DNA of 64,000 bases, from contig NZ_CALXSK010000014.1 of assembly GCF_944391105.1 (NCBI RefSeq), forward strand, positions 1 through 64,000. The letters are read 5' to 3'. The position numbers were made by a program, and so were the translations under genes. Below, one piece after another: positions 35,877-43,894 of the stretch (the stretch's first letter is position 1; the number at the start of each line of letters is the position of its first letter). This DNA comes from an uncultured Victivallis sp. Lineage in GTDB: Bacteria; Verrucomicrobiota; Lentisphaeria; Victivallales; Victivallaceae. The notes beneath the pieces are model-generated. The model saw only the letters and a list, made by a program, of their open reading frames with translations. It was not told where the DNA came from and made no database searches.

Positions 35877-35895
35877 TTATTTGCAGGTTTTCAGC

Positions 35896-38064
35896 ATGAT
35901 GAAGGTTCATTTGATTTTGAATTCCCACCTCGACCCGGTCTGGCTCTGGCGCCGTTCCCAGGGAATCGACGAGGTTCTCGGAACAGCCCGCACCGCCTGC
36001 GATCTTCTGGAACTCTATCCGGAAATCGTCATCACGCGCGGAGAAATGTGGTTTTATGAGATTTTAGAGACGTGCGATCCTTCTTTGTTTGAACGGGTTA
36101 AATCGCATGTAAAGAGCGGACGCTGGCAGGTGGTCGGCGGCTGGTACGTCCAGCCTGACTGCAATTTGACCGGAGCGCATATTTTTGAAAAGCACGGTGA
36201 GTTCGGGCGGCGTTATTTCGAAGATCGGTTCGGTCTGCACGTCAGGACGGCGTTTCACGTCGACAGCTTCGGTCATGCGGCGACCCTGCCGGATTTTCTG
36301 AAGAAGAGCGGCTTTGAAAATTATGTCATGATGCGTCCCTGTGAAGCGGAGATGCATCTGCCCGGCAACACATTTCTCTGGGAATCTCCCTCCGGCAGTC
36401 GCATTCGGACGTTCCGCATTTCGCGCAGTTACTGCACAACCGGAAAGGATACGGAGACGAACCTGCGCGCGAATCTCGATGCTGCGCTTGCGGACGCAAA
36501 TCCGGAAATTGGACACGTAATGTGCTTCATCGGAGTCGGCAATCACGGCGGCGGCCCGGCGAAACGGGAAATCGAGTGGCTGAACGCTCATCTTCGTTAC
36601 CGTGAAAATGTGGAACTCGTTTACAGTTCGCCGGATCGCTACTTCGAGGAGGTCGCCGCCTCCGGTGCAGAACTGCCGGTGGTCAATACGGAACTTCAGC
36701 ACCATGCGATCGGCTGTTACACAGCGGTGAGCCGGGTCAAGCGGGAAGTGCGCCGAACCGAACAGCTTCTGCATCAGGCGGAGCGTATGCGCCTCCTTCG
36801 GCCGGAAGGTTTTGACGCGAATGCGGAACATGAACTCGAACCTGCCTGGAAAAGGCTTTTGTTTGCGACGTTCCATGACATACTGCCGGGCAGTTCGATC
36901 CGCTCGGCCTACGAGGATATTTACCAGGACCTCGGATATGCGAGATCGGTTGCCCAACATCAGATCGAGCTGGCGATCCGGCGCGAGAACGCGACGCTCG
37001 CTCCATGCGGCGTTCAACGGTTGATTTTCGACAATCCCTCCGAGACGGAATTCGATGGATTTGTGGAATTTGAGCCGTGGCTCGGATACCTCTGGATGTC
37101 GCCGGAACGGCCGCAGATCCGGCTGACCGAAGAAGACGGCACGCCGGTCCCTTCGCAGCCGGTAACATCCGAAGCCGCGTTCGAAATGGCCCGTTACATC
37201 ACCCGGCTGAGGATTCCCGGGGGAGGGCGGAAGATTCTGTTCGTACACACGGATGGCGCGTTGCCGCCGGCAGGGGATGTCCGGATTTCCACGGAACGTC
37301 TGGAAAACGGAAAACTTGTCGCGGAACTCGGTCCTGCCGGAGTGGTTGCGCTGTCAGACGGGAAACGCGGTTTTCTCGGTTCTCCCCTCCGTGCGGTGGT
37401 GATCGATGATCCGAGCGACACCTGGTCGCACAATATGAAAGGGTATGGATCGGAAATTTTGGAATACTTTGCGGGAGACGCGGATGCGTCGCGCTCAGTC
37501 GCTCGTCCCGGACCGCTTTCCGGCGAAGTCCGGTTCACGCAGAAAGTCTCCTGCGGCACGCTGAAGTGGCGTGTGCGGATGAATGATGCGGAAAAGGCTC
37601 TGGAACTCCGGCTGCGCCTCATGTGGAGCGGTTGCCGCAAGCAGGTGAAACTGCTGATCCACCCGGGATTCGTTCCGGTTTCCAGACTGGACGGCGCTCC
37701 GGGCGGGATTGCTCCGCGCATCTGCAACGGGGAGGAGTATCCCATGACGGATTTCGTTTCGGTCGTTTCGCCGGAAGGTCGGCGTTTTGCGGTCGCAAGT
37801 CCGGACGTGACGGGAGTTGATGTGCAGCCGGACGGTTTGATCCGCCTGACGCTGCTGCGCTCGCCGGTCTACGCCCATCACGATCCATTCCCGCTCCCGG
37901 CGGAGAACGATTATCCCGTTACAGATCAGGGCGAACACGAATACCGGATTCTGCTGCTTCCGGAGGCGGGAAGCCCGGAGGAGATCCGCCGGATGCTCTT
38001 CCCGCTGACCGATCCGTTGTGGTTCAGTGAATGCACGCGCGGGTGCGGATTCGATTTTCACTGA
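35896..38064 (+). CDS. GH38 alpha-mannosidase
   Basis: This 722-residue cytoplasmic enzyme is expected to remove alpha-linked mannose by a retaining, zinc-dependent mechanism. Zinc ligands appear in NSHLDPVWLW (His11, Asp13), the nucleophile in AFHVDSFGHA (Asp123), and another zinc His in LQHHAIGCYTAVSR. A three-helix bundle and large beta domain make up the rest, at normal though compact length. Start chosen at ATG 35896, 19 bp after the heparinase-like stop; a second ATG follows directly. Known substrates of the family are N-glycan mannosides and mannosylglycerate. Confidence 0.92.
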   Translation: MMKVHLILNSHLDPVWLWRRSQGIDEVLGTARTACDLLELYPEIVITRGEMWFYEILETCDPSLFERVKSHVKSGRWQVVGGWYVQPDCNLTGAHIFEKHGEFGRRYFEDRFGLHVRTAFHVDSFGHAATLPDFLKKSGFENYVMMRPCEAEMHLPGNTFLWESPSGSRIRTFRISRSYCTTGKDTETNLRANLDAALADANPEIGHVMCFIGVGNHGGGPAKREIEWLNAHLRYRENVELVYSSPDRYFEEVAASGAELPVVNTELQHHAIGCYTAVSRVKREVRRTEQLLHQAERMRLLRPEGFDANAEHELEPAWKRLLFATFHDILPGSSIRSAYEDIYQDLGYARSVAQHQIELAIRRENATLAPCGVQRLIFDNPSETEFDGFVEFEPWLGYLWMSPERPQIRLTEEDGTPVPSQPVTSEAAFEMARYITRLRIPGGGRKILFVHTDGALPPAGDVRISTERLENGKLVAELGPAGVVALSDGKRGFLGSPLRAVVIDDPSDTWSHNMKGYGSEILEYFAGDADASRSVARPGPLSGEVRFTQKVSCGTLKWRVRMNDAEKALELRLRLMWSGCRKQVKLLIHPGFVPVSRLDGAPGGIAPRICNGEEYPMTDFVSVVSPEGRRFAVASPDVTGVDVQPDGLIRLTLLRSPVYAHHDPFPLPAENDYPVTDQGEHEYRILLLPEAGSPEEIRRMLFPLTDPLWFSECTRGCGFDFH

Positions 38065-38080
38065 AGACCGGTTTCCGCTC

Positions 38081-39775
38081 TCAATCTCCGGAGAGGATGC
38101 CGAACTCCGCAACCTTCAGAAGGTTGGAGGGTTCAAGCGTCCTCTCCGCGACGAATCGCAACCGTTTCGCGCGGATTCCGGGGAATGGGACACGTTGCGG
38201 AACCGGATTCGCGCGGATATTGGAAAACTCCCCTTCGCAGATGCACTGCCATGCGCCGTCCCGTTCAGCGGAAAGGGCGAAGTGCGAAGGGGTTCCTGCC
38301 GGAGAATCCGGTTGCGGCGTAAACACGAATCCATGAACTTCCGTCTCCTCCGGCAGATCGAAGAGGAGTTCGAGCCCGGAAACGGCAGACGGTTCGATAC
38401 GGTGATAATCAGAAGTGTGCAGCGGGCAGCTCTCCGGATCGCAGTTTATTTCCGGTGCGAGAAATAAACGGGCATTGAGTTTTTCAAGAGGTTTCAGTGC
38501 TGATTTGACAACGATTTTGCAGGCATCAGCCTCCGTCGTCTGAAATCGTCGAATACGGCACGGCCCGATGGATTGACCGGACACAACTTCGCGCCACCCC
38601 CCGCTGCAGCGGGCCTCGATGGAGTATGATGTGACCGCTTCCTCTTTGCCGCAAGGTTCCGCCAGTTCGACACGGTTGAACTTTCGAACGGTGTCGAACG
38701 GCAGCAGGGCTTCGCCGTTTTCCACGGGAACCGTGGAGGAAACGAATTCTCCGGCGCGGATCGAATCGAGTGTCTGTTTGAATTCCGCAAGGCGTTTCAC
38801 ATCAACCTCATGAAGCCTTCCGGACGGATCGGGTGCAATCCCCAGATTCATGACGCCTCCATTGCCGACGGAGCGTTCGAAGATCTCCACAAGCAGCGTG
38901 ACGCTGCGGAGGCGGTCATTCTCCTGGTCGTGATAAAACCAGCCGGGGCGCAGAGGGACGTCGCATTCGGGCGGAATGCAGAAGCGGCCGTCCAGTTCTC
39001 CGAGACCGAGCATGCTTTCGTCGATGAAACCGGGCGCGGGATCCCCTGTGCAGCCGGCGGGAACCCGCGGCGTGATGCAGTTGCGGCACTCCGGCATCGC
39101 AAAGCCGCGTTCGTTGCCGACCCAGCGCAAATCCGGGCCGATGTCGCTGAAAATGGCCGCATCCGGCTGAAGTTCCCGCACGAGGCTCCAGGTTTCCGCC
39201 CAGCCGTAGTAGGTGGAGCGGTCGATCCGACGCTCCTCGCGGGCGCCGCCGTACCAGCCGTCGCCGCCGTTCGCGCCGTCGAACCAGACTTCGAACGCCG
39301 GGCCGTAACTGCCGAGAATCTCACGCAGCTGGGGCCGAAACACCTCGGTTACATATTCCGGCGTCCCGTAGCGTGCGTCGTGGCGATCCCATGGCGAGAC
39401 ATAAAAACCGACCGCAAGTCCGGCGCGTCTGCAGGCCGCGACCATTTCTCCAACCAGATCCCCGCGGCCTCCGCGCCACGGTGAGGCGGCGATCGAATGC
39501 TCTGTCGTGCGGGTCGGCCACAAACAGAAGCCATCGTGGTGTTTGCAGACGATGATCAGTCCATCGAGGCCGCCGGCTTTGCACCCTTCGGCAATCTGAT
39601 CCGCGTCGAAGGCGACGGGGTTGAAGAGCTGCGGCGACTCGTCTCCGTATCCCCATTCGCGGCCGGTAAAGGTGTTGAGTCCGAAGTGCATGATTCCACA
39701 GATACGGATTTTCAGACGACGGACAAGACGCGGCTGCGGCGTCCGTCCCGGGTTGCAAAGTTCCAGTGCATTCAT
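38081..39775 (-). CDS. GH29 alpha-L-fucosidase
   Basis: This 564-residue retaining fucosidase without signal peptide has the barrel motifs GIMHFGLNTFTGREWGYG, GLIIVCKHHDGFCLWPT, VGFYVSPWDRHDARYG and the nucleophile in EVWFDGANG (Asp166). A helical domain is followed by a C-terminal beta-sandwich resembling F5/8-type modules. The distinctive GFCLWP substrate-pocket segment is standard. The ATG at 39775 has CAGGAG upstream. It converges on GH38 with 16 bp between them. Removal of fucose from host-type glycans fits the locus. Confidence 0.93.
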   Translation of the reverse strand: MNALELCNPGRTPQPRLVRRLKIRICGIMHFGLNTFTGREWGYGDESPQLFNPVAFDADQIAEGCKAGGLDGLIIVCKHHDGFCLWPTRTTEHSIAASPWRGGRGDLVGEMVAACRRAGLAVGFYVSPWDRHDARYGTPEYVTEVFRPQLREILGSYGPAFEVWFDGANGGDGWYGGAREERRIDRSTYYGWAETWSLVRELQPDAAIFSDIGPDLRWVGNERGFAMPECRNCITPRVPAGCTGDPAPGFIDESMLGLGELDGRFCIPPECDVPLRPGWFYHDQENDRLRSVTLLVEIFERSVGNGGVMNLGIAPDPSGRLHEVDVKRLAEFKQTLDSIRAGEFVSSTVPVENGEALLPFDTVRKFNRVELAEPCGKEEAVTSYSIEARCSGGWREVVSGQSIGPCRIRRFQTTEADACKIVVKSALKPLEKLNARLFLAPEINCDPESCPLHTSDYHRIEPSAVSGLELLFDLPEETEVHGFVFTPQPDSPAGTPSHFALSAERDGAWQCICEGEFSNIRANPVPQRVPFPGIRAKRLRFVAERTLEPSNLLKVAEFGILSGD

Positions 39776-39807
39776 GATGAAACTCCTGATTGGTTGACAG
39801 GGGTCAT

Positions 39808-39835
39808 AATATACAGGAATTTCCATTCAATGCAA
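39808..39835 (-). promoter_or_regulatory. promoter of the fucosidase gene
   Basis: On the minus strand TTGCAT (39835-39830), 16 bp, TATATT (39813-39808), 33 bp before the start. Confidence 0.55.
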
Positions 39836-39984
39836 GGACCGCGACGTGACTAGTCCCCGTTTTCACGGAAATACCTTGAACGAGGCGGCGATGTCCCGCC
39901 CGACGCTCCTGGCACGAACCGTGTTCCCCCTGAACAAGTCCCTTCAATTCGACAATCAATTTGCCGATCCTGACTTTCCGGCGC

Positions 39985-40012
39985 TTGCCTTCCGGCCGGA
40001 TGGTGGTATATT
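39985..40012 (+). promoter_or_regulatory. promoter of the MurQ/GCKR-like gene
   Basis: TTGCCT (39985-39990), 16 bp, TATATT (40007-40012), 37 bp before the ATG at 40050. This supports the short rather than the upstream-extended reading frame. Confidence 0.55.
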
Positions 40013-40049
40013 GGATGAAACGGAATGCTTTTTCATGGGAAGGAACAGT

Positions 40050-41690
40050 ATGAAACCCGAAGTGCTGGCCGCCGCCGAACATTTTATCGCCAATGAAACC
40101 GAATTTCACCTCGGATTCCTGCCGACAGAGCAGTCGAATCCTCTGACGCGTTCGATGGAGGCCGATTTCCGGCGCTCCACCAGGGATGGAGTCGCCACGC
40201 TCCAGAAACCCGACCGCGACGTGCTGGCCATGGTGCGTCGAGTGCTTGTTTCCGAGCCGTTCGCCCGCATGGCAGCGACCGGTTTTTCGACGGTGCGGAA
40301 CGGTGGTCGCATTGTTTTTTCCGGCTGCGGCGCGACCGGGCGGCTCAGTATCCTGCTTGAGTCGATGTGGCGGGAATATTTCTCCGCCTCGGATCGTCCG
40401 GAACTGGCTGATTGTGCAGCAAGTATCATGACCGGAGGAGATTATGCGCTCGTGAAATCAGTCGAAGCGTTCGAGGATTATCAGAACTTCGGCCGCCGTC
40501 AGGCCGCCGATCTCCACATCGGTCCGAACGACATGCTTGTGGCAATTACCGAAGGCGGCGAAACCAGTTCCGTCATCGGCACGGTCAAGGAGTCCGCCGA
40601 ACGTGGCGCTGCGGTCTTTCTCCTGTTCAACAATCCGGCTGAACTGCTTCGGAACAAGCTTGTCCGCTGTCGCGAAGTCATCGACGACCCGCGCGTGACG
40701 GTGCTTGACCTCTTCTGCGGACCGATGGCGCTCGCGGGTTCAACCCGCATGCAGGCGACCACGAGCGAGCAACTTGTCGCCGGAGTGCTGCTCGAATCGG
40801 TCGCGGCGAAACTTGAGGGACGTGAACTTCCCGATTTCGTTGCGCAGTTCGAAAAGGTGCTCGACCATCTTGAATCGGAGAAAGTACGCTCCATGCTCGC
40901 TCAGTACATTGATTTCGAAGCCGATGTTTATGCACGGGGAGGGAAGATCACCTATCTGGCAAACGATTATCTGCTCGATATTTTCACCGATACGACCGAA
41001 CGCTCTCCGACCTTCATGCTGCCGCCGTTCCGCCGCAACGACGACAAGAACTCCCCGATGCCGTGGGCGTTTGTGAAGAATCCGCTCTACCCGACCCGCG
41101 AAACCTGGCGGAACATGCTCCACCGCGAAGTGCGCTGTCTTGCGTGGCGCCCAGAAGATTACGTCGCGATGGGGGCTCCGGAGAAGCTCGTGAAATCACC
41201 GCCAGCCATCGATTCCGATGCGCTCTACCGCTTTGAGGTCGGCAGCGAGCCGGCCCCCGAGCGGTTCGAATCTCCGGAATCGGGCGCGGTTGTCGTCGAG
41301 GTGGATGGCAGCCCGGGGAACCTTGTGCTGGAATCGGTTGCAAAGAATTACCGGGTGCTCGCACACTTCCGGATCAGTTCCGGCGTGCCGGACTCCGCGC
41401 TTCATTTGATGAACCACATGGCGCTCAAACTCGCGTTGAATACAGTTTCGACCGGGACGATGGTCAAACTCGGACGCGTGACCGGAAACTGGATGAGTTA
41501 CGTCAGCATTTCCAATAAAAAACTCATTGACCGGGCGATCCGGCTGGTTGCGGAATTGAGCGGGCGCTCCTACGAGGAGAGCTGCCACGCGCTCTTCGAA
41601 ACCGCCGACGCACTGGCATCCGAGGAGTGGACGAACCGCGAAAAGCCGTCCCCCGTTCAGGCGACACTGCGGCATCTCGGCGTCATCTGA
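40050..41690 (+). CDS. MurQ/GCKR-like SIS-domain protein
   Basis: This 546-residue protein relates to N-acetylmuramate-6-phosphate etherase (MurQ, about 300 residues). SIS-domain motifs are FSGCGATGRLS (90-100), MTGGDYALVKSVEAFEDY (127-144), TEGGETSSV and AGSTRMQATTSEQL (229-242). The MurQ C-terminal stretch STGTMVKLGRVTGNWM appears only at 467-482, so roughly 210 residues are inserted between parts that are adjacent in MurQ. By eye, MurQ's first catalytic Glu aligns with Met106 (ESMW). It may therefore be a sugar-phosphate sensor, as in GCKR, or an enzyme with altered substrate. GGGAAGGA precedes the ATG. The gene converges with a sugar carrier. Confidence 0.75.
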   Translation: MKPEVLAAAEHFIANETEFHLGFLPTEQSNPLTRSMEADFRRSTRDGVATLQKPDRDVLAMVRRVLVSEPFARMAATGFSTVRNGGRIVFSGCGATGRLSILLESMWREYFSASDRPELADCAASIMTGGDYALVKSVEAFEDYQNFGRRQAADLHIGPNDMLVAITEGGETSSVIGTVKESAERGAAVFLLFNNPAELLRNKLVRCREVIDDPRVTVLDLFCGPMALAGSTRMQATTSEQLVAGVLLESVAAKLEGRELPDFVAQFEKVLDHLESEKVRSMLAQYIDFEADVYARGGKITYLANDYLLDIFTDTTERSPTFMLPPFRRNDDKNSPMPWAFVKNPLYPTRETWRNMLHREVRCLAWRPEDYVAMGAPEKLVKSPPAIDSDALYRFEVGSEPAPERFESPESGAVVVEVDGSPGNLVLESVAKNYRVLAHFRISSGVPDSALHLMNHMALKLALNTVSTGTMVKLGRVTGNWMSYVSISNKKLIDRAIRLVAELSGRSYEESCHALFETADALASEEWTNREKPSPVQATLRHLGVI

Positions 41691-42654
41691 GCGGAATGCA
41701 CAGCAGCACCAGACCCGAGACGCAGATTCCGAGCGCGGCTGCCTGAAGCGGCCGCAGCTTCTCCTTCAGAATCCAGATGCTTGAAAGCGTGAAACTGATA
41801 ATGCACGACCCCACCATCATCGGGTAACACATCCCGCCGAGTCCTGCATCGGCCATCGCGTTCATCCCCGGATAGAACAGGGTGTAGGCAAAAAGGAGGT
41901 TGAAAAACTGCAGTGCTCCGATGTATTTCCAGAGGATCGGATTGAAAATGTTGCGGCGGAACTGCTCTTTCCGTTCCGCGTTCAGGCGGGCCAGATTGTA
42001 GAAAATCGCACCGACAAGTCCCCCCCCGGCAGCGGAAAGCGACCGCACGATGCTGCCGACAGCCCGCGCCTCCTCGTAGTAGGAGGGGGCGGTCTGAATG
42101 TTCTGTTGAACGGCGCAGATCGCCAGACAGATGAAGGCCGGCAGCCGCCAGTTGCCGCGGGCATTCGAATTTTCCTTCGCCGCCCCGAAAAGTATGAGAG
42201 CCGCAAGCAGCAGAAGAATTCCGACCGTCCGCGCGAAGGTCAGTTCCACGCCGAAAAAGATCACCCCGCCCAGAAACGGAAAGATCAGCGCCGACTGAAT
42301 GATCGCCCAGATGATCCCATTCGGTCCCCGCTGCATCGCATAGGCCATGATCTGCAGCATGAAAAAGTTCATCATCCCGGCGACGACATAGGCTCCGCAG
42401 GTTGCGAACGTGATCCACCAGGAACACTCCGGCACGCTTCCGGTCGCAAACATGATGACGATGCTCGCCGCGACCGAAAAGCTGTTCCCGAACAACTGCA
42501 CCAGGCTCGGTTCGATTCCCCGTTTCGGCGCATCCCCCATCACCAGACCGATCAGGCACCAGCTGCTCCCTACAATCACCATCGCCAGAATTCCGAACCA
42601 GGCCGAACCGAAGAACGGCAACGAACTCAAATTCTGAATCAACGTCTGCATCAT
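41683..42654 (-). CDS. DMT-superfamily (EamA/RhaT-like) transporter
   Basis: This 323-residue protein has ten hydrophobic helices and the internal duplication of drug/metabolite or sugar permeases (WFGILAMVIVGSSWCLIGLVMG first; FTLSSIWILKEKLRPLQAAALGICVSGLVLL last). Overall layout recalls RhaT-type sugar carriers. Starts at tandem ATGs (42654, 42651). Its 3' end overlaps the MurQ/GCKR-like gene by 8 bp, tail to tail, and it diverges from a GntR-type regulator, so cargo is probably a sugar or amino sugar. A G8 run lies inside the gene (42020-42027). Confidence 0.8.
   Translation of the reverse strand: MMQTLIQNLSSLPFFGSAWFGILAMVIVGSSWCLIGLVMGDAPKRGIEPSLVQLFGNSFSVAASIVIMFATGSVPECSWWITFATCGAYVVAGMMNFFMLQIMAYAMQRGPNGIIWAIIQSALIFPFLGGVIFFGVELTFARTVGILLLLAALILFGAAKENSNARGNWRLPAFICLAICAVQQNIQTAPSYYEEARAVGSIVRSLSAAGGGLVGAIFYNLARLNAERKEQFRRNIFNPILWKYIGALQFFNLLFAYTLFYPGMNAMADAGLGGMCYPMMVGSCIISFTLSSIWILKEKLRPLQAAALGICVSGLVLLCIPLR
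42020..42027 (-). repeat. G8 homopolymer inside the DMT transporter gene
   Basis: Eight consecutive C on the plus strand (G in the coding strand) within the Ala-Gly-Gly-Gly codons of the carrier. The frame is intact at the present length. Confidence 0.6.
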
Positions 42655-42686
42655 TGCTTTTCCAAATCTTTTGCTGTCTGATCGAT

Positions 42687-42714
42687 ACCATACATCGAAC
42701 CGTGGAAAAATCAA
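42687..42714 (-). promoter_or_regulatory. promoter of the DMT transporter
   Basis: Minus strand TTGATT (42714-42709), 16 bp, TATGGT (42692-42687). Confidence 0.45.
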
Positions 42715-42753
42715 GAATTTAATGCGATTATTATGATTATTTCTGTTCTCCGG

Positions 42754-42782
42754 TTGCAAAACGCGGAGAGGAAGTTTATTGT
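42754..42782 (+). promoter_or_regulatory. promoter of the GntR-type regulator, apparently leaderless
   Basis: TTGCAA (42754-42759), 17 bp, TATTGT (42777-42782). The ATG at 42789 is only 7 nt beyond the -10 box, where transcription should begin, and no ribosome site precedes it. Confidence 0.5.
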
Positions 42783-42788
42783 AAGAAT

Positions 42789-43874
42789 ATGAAATCGGCA
42801 GAACATACAATCGTCAGACTCAATGCCGAGCGCAGTATTCGTTCACAGGTGGCGGAATATTACCGCGGATTGATTCTGCGCGGAGAGCTGTGCCCCGGCG
42901 ACCGGCTTCCTCCGGCCCGCGCCCTTGCGCGAAAACTCGGCGTTGCCGAGGCGAATGTGCATCATGCGCTCGGGAAACTCGCGGGGGAGGGGCTGATCGT
43001 CCGGCGTCCGCGGTCGGGCAGCATTGTGGCGCGCCGCGAACCGGGGTTGCGCAGCGTGGCGGTGTTCATTCCGTGGCGTTCGCTCATGCGCGGCGAGGAG
43101 TTCACCCGACTGCTGGTACGATTTCTGGTCGATCGTTTTGAAGAGTGCGGGGCAGAGTGTCATGTGCTTTACGACACGCCCGGCGGAACCGGACGGAACA
43201 CATTGCGGAGGCTTGCCACCGAACGGCGGATACAGGGAATCGTCTACCGGACGATCGAGTCGGATGAGTTGAAGTTCTGCCATTCTTTGAATGTGCCGTT
43301 TACGGGGATCAGTTCCCTTCGTCTCGCGAATCGCGTTTCGCTTTATACGGCGGAACTGATGGAGAAGATGACCGAGGCGCTGCGGGAAGCCGGATGCCGG
43401 AGTTTCGGCGTGTTGACTCCGGGACGTTTCTCGTCCGTGATCGTCAGCGCTCTTCATCGGCGCGCGGATGCGGCCGGGATGGAGTTCCGCGAGGAATGGC
43501 TTTTCGACGGAAGGCATTCCCCGGAGAGTTTCATCGTCGACCGGGCGTCTTTCGCCTGGAACGGAATCGCCCGGCTGAACGCTCTGCCGGAACGGCCGGA
43601 AGGGTTGATGCTTTTCTCGGACGATCTCGTGGACGGGGCGGCGATGGCTTTCTACCGCGGCGGGATACGCGTGCCGCAGGATTACCGGCTCGCGATCCAC
43701 CATACGCGCGAGAACCCGGTTCTGTTCCCGTTCGAGTGTACGCTTGTGCAGCATTCCATCGCCGAAATCGCCGGAGCGCTTGCGGATCAGCTAGCGGATC
43801 TCTGCGAAGGGAAGCCGCCGCGTGCTCCGGCGCTTGGGATCACCCTGACGCCTTATATGCCGCCGCACATTTGA
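42789..43874 (+). CDS. GntR-type HTH / LacI-type ligand-domain transcriptional regulator
   Basis: This 361-residue regulator has a GntR winged helix (about 15-82: SQVAEYYRGLILRGELCPGDRLPPARALARKLGV...GLIVRRPRSGSIV). It is fused to a periplasmic-binding-protein-like sugar domain (about 88-361, with GLMLFSDDLVDGAAMAFYRGGIRVPQDYRLAI). Such hybrids sense sugars; likely controls the divergent DMT carrier and possibly the MurQ/GCKR-like gene. Its mRNA may lack a leader. It converges with feoB, gap 20 bp. Confidence 0.88.
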   Translation: MKSAEHTIVRLNAERSIRSQVAEYYRGLILRGELCPGDRLPPARALARKLGVAEANVHHALGKLAGEGLIVRRPRSGSIVARREPGLRSVAVFIPWRSLMRGEEFTRLLVRFLVDRFEECGAECHVLYDTPGGTGRNTLRRLATERRIQGIVYRTIESDELKFCHSLNVPFTGISSLRLANRVSLYTAELMEKMTEALREAGCRSFGVLTPGRFSSVIVSALHRRADAAGMEFREEWLFDGRHSPESFIVDRASFAWNGIARLNALPERPEGLMLFSDDLVDGAAMAFYRGGIRVPQDYRLAIHHTRENPVLFPFECTLVQHSIAEIAGALADQLADLCEGKPPRAPALGITLTPYMPPHI

Positions 43875-43894
43875 ATTGCCTGCGCGCCGCCGGG

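Noticed and set aside
39846..40049. Upstream extension of the MurQ/GCKR-like frame
   Set aside because: It would span the predicted promoter (39985-40012); the ATG at 40050 has a proper GGGAAGGA site.
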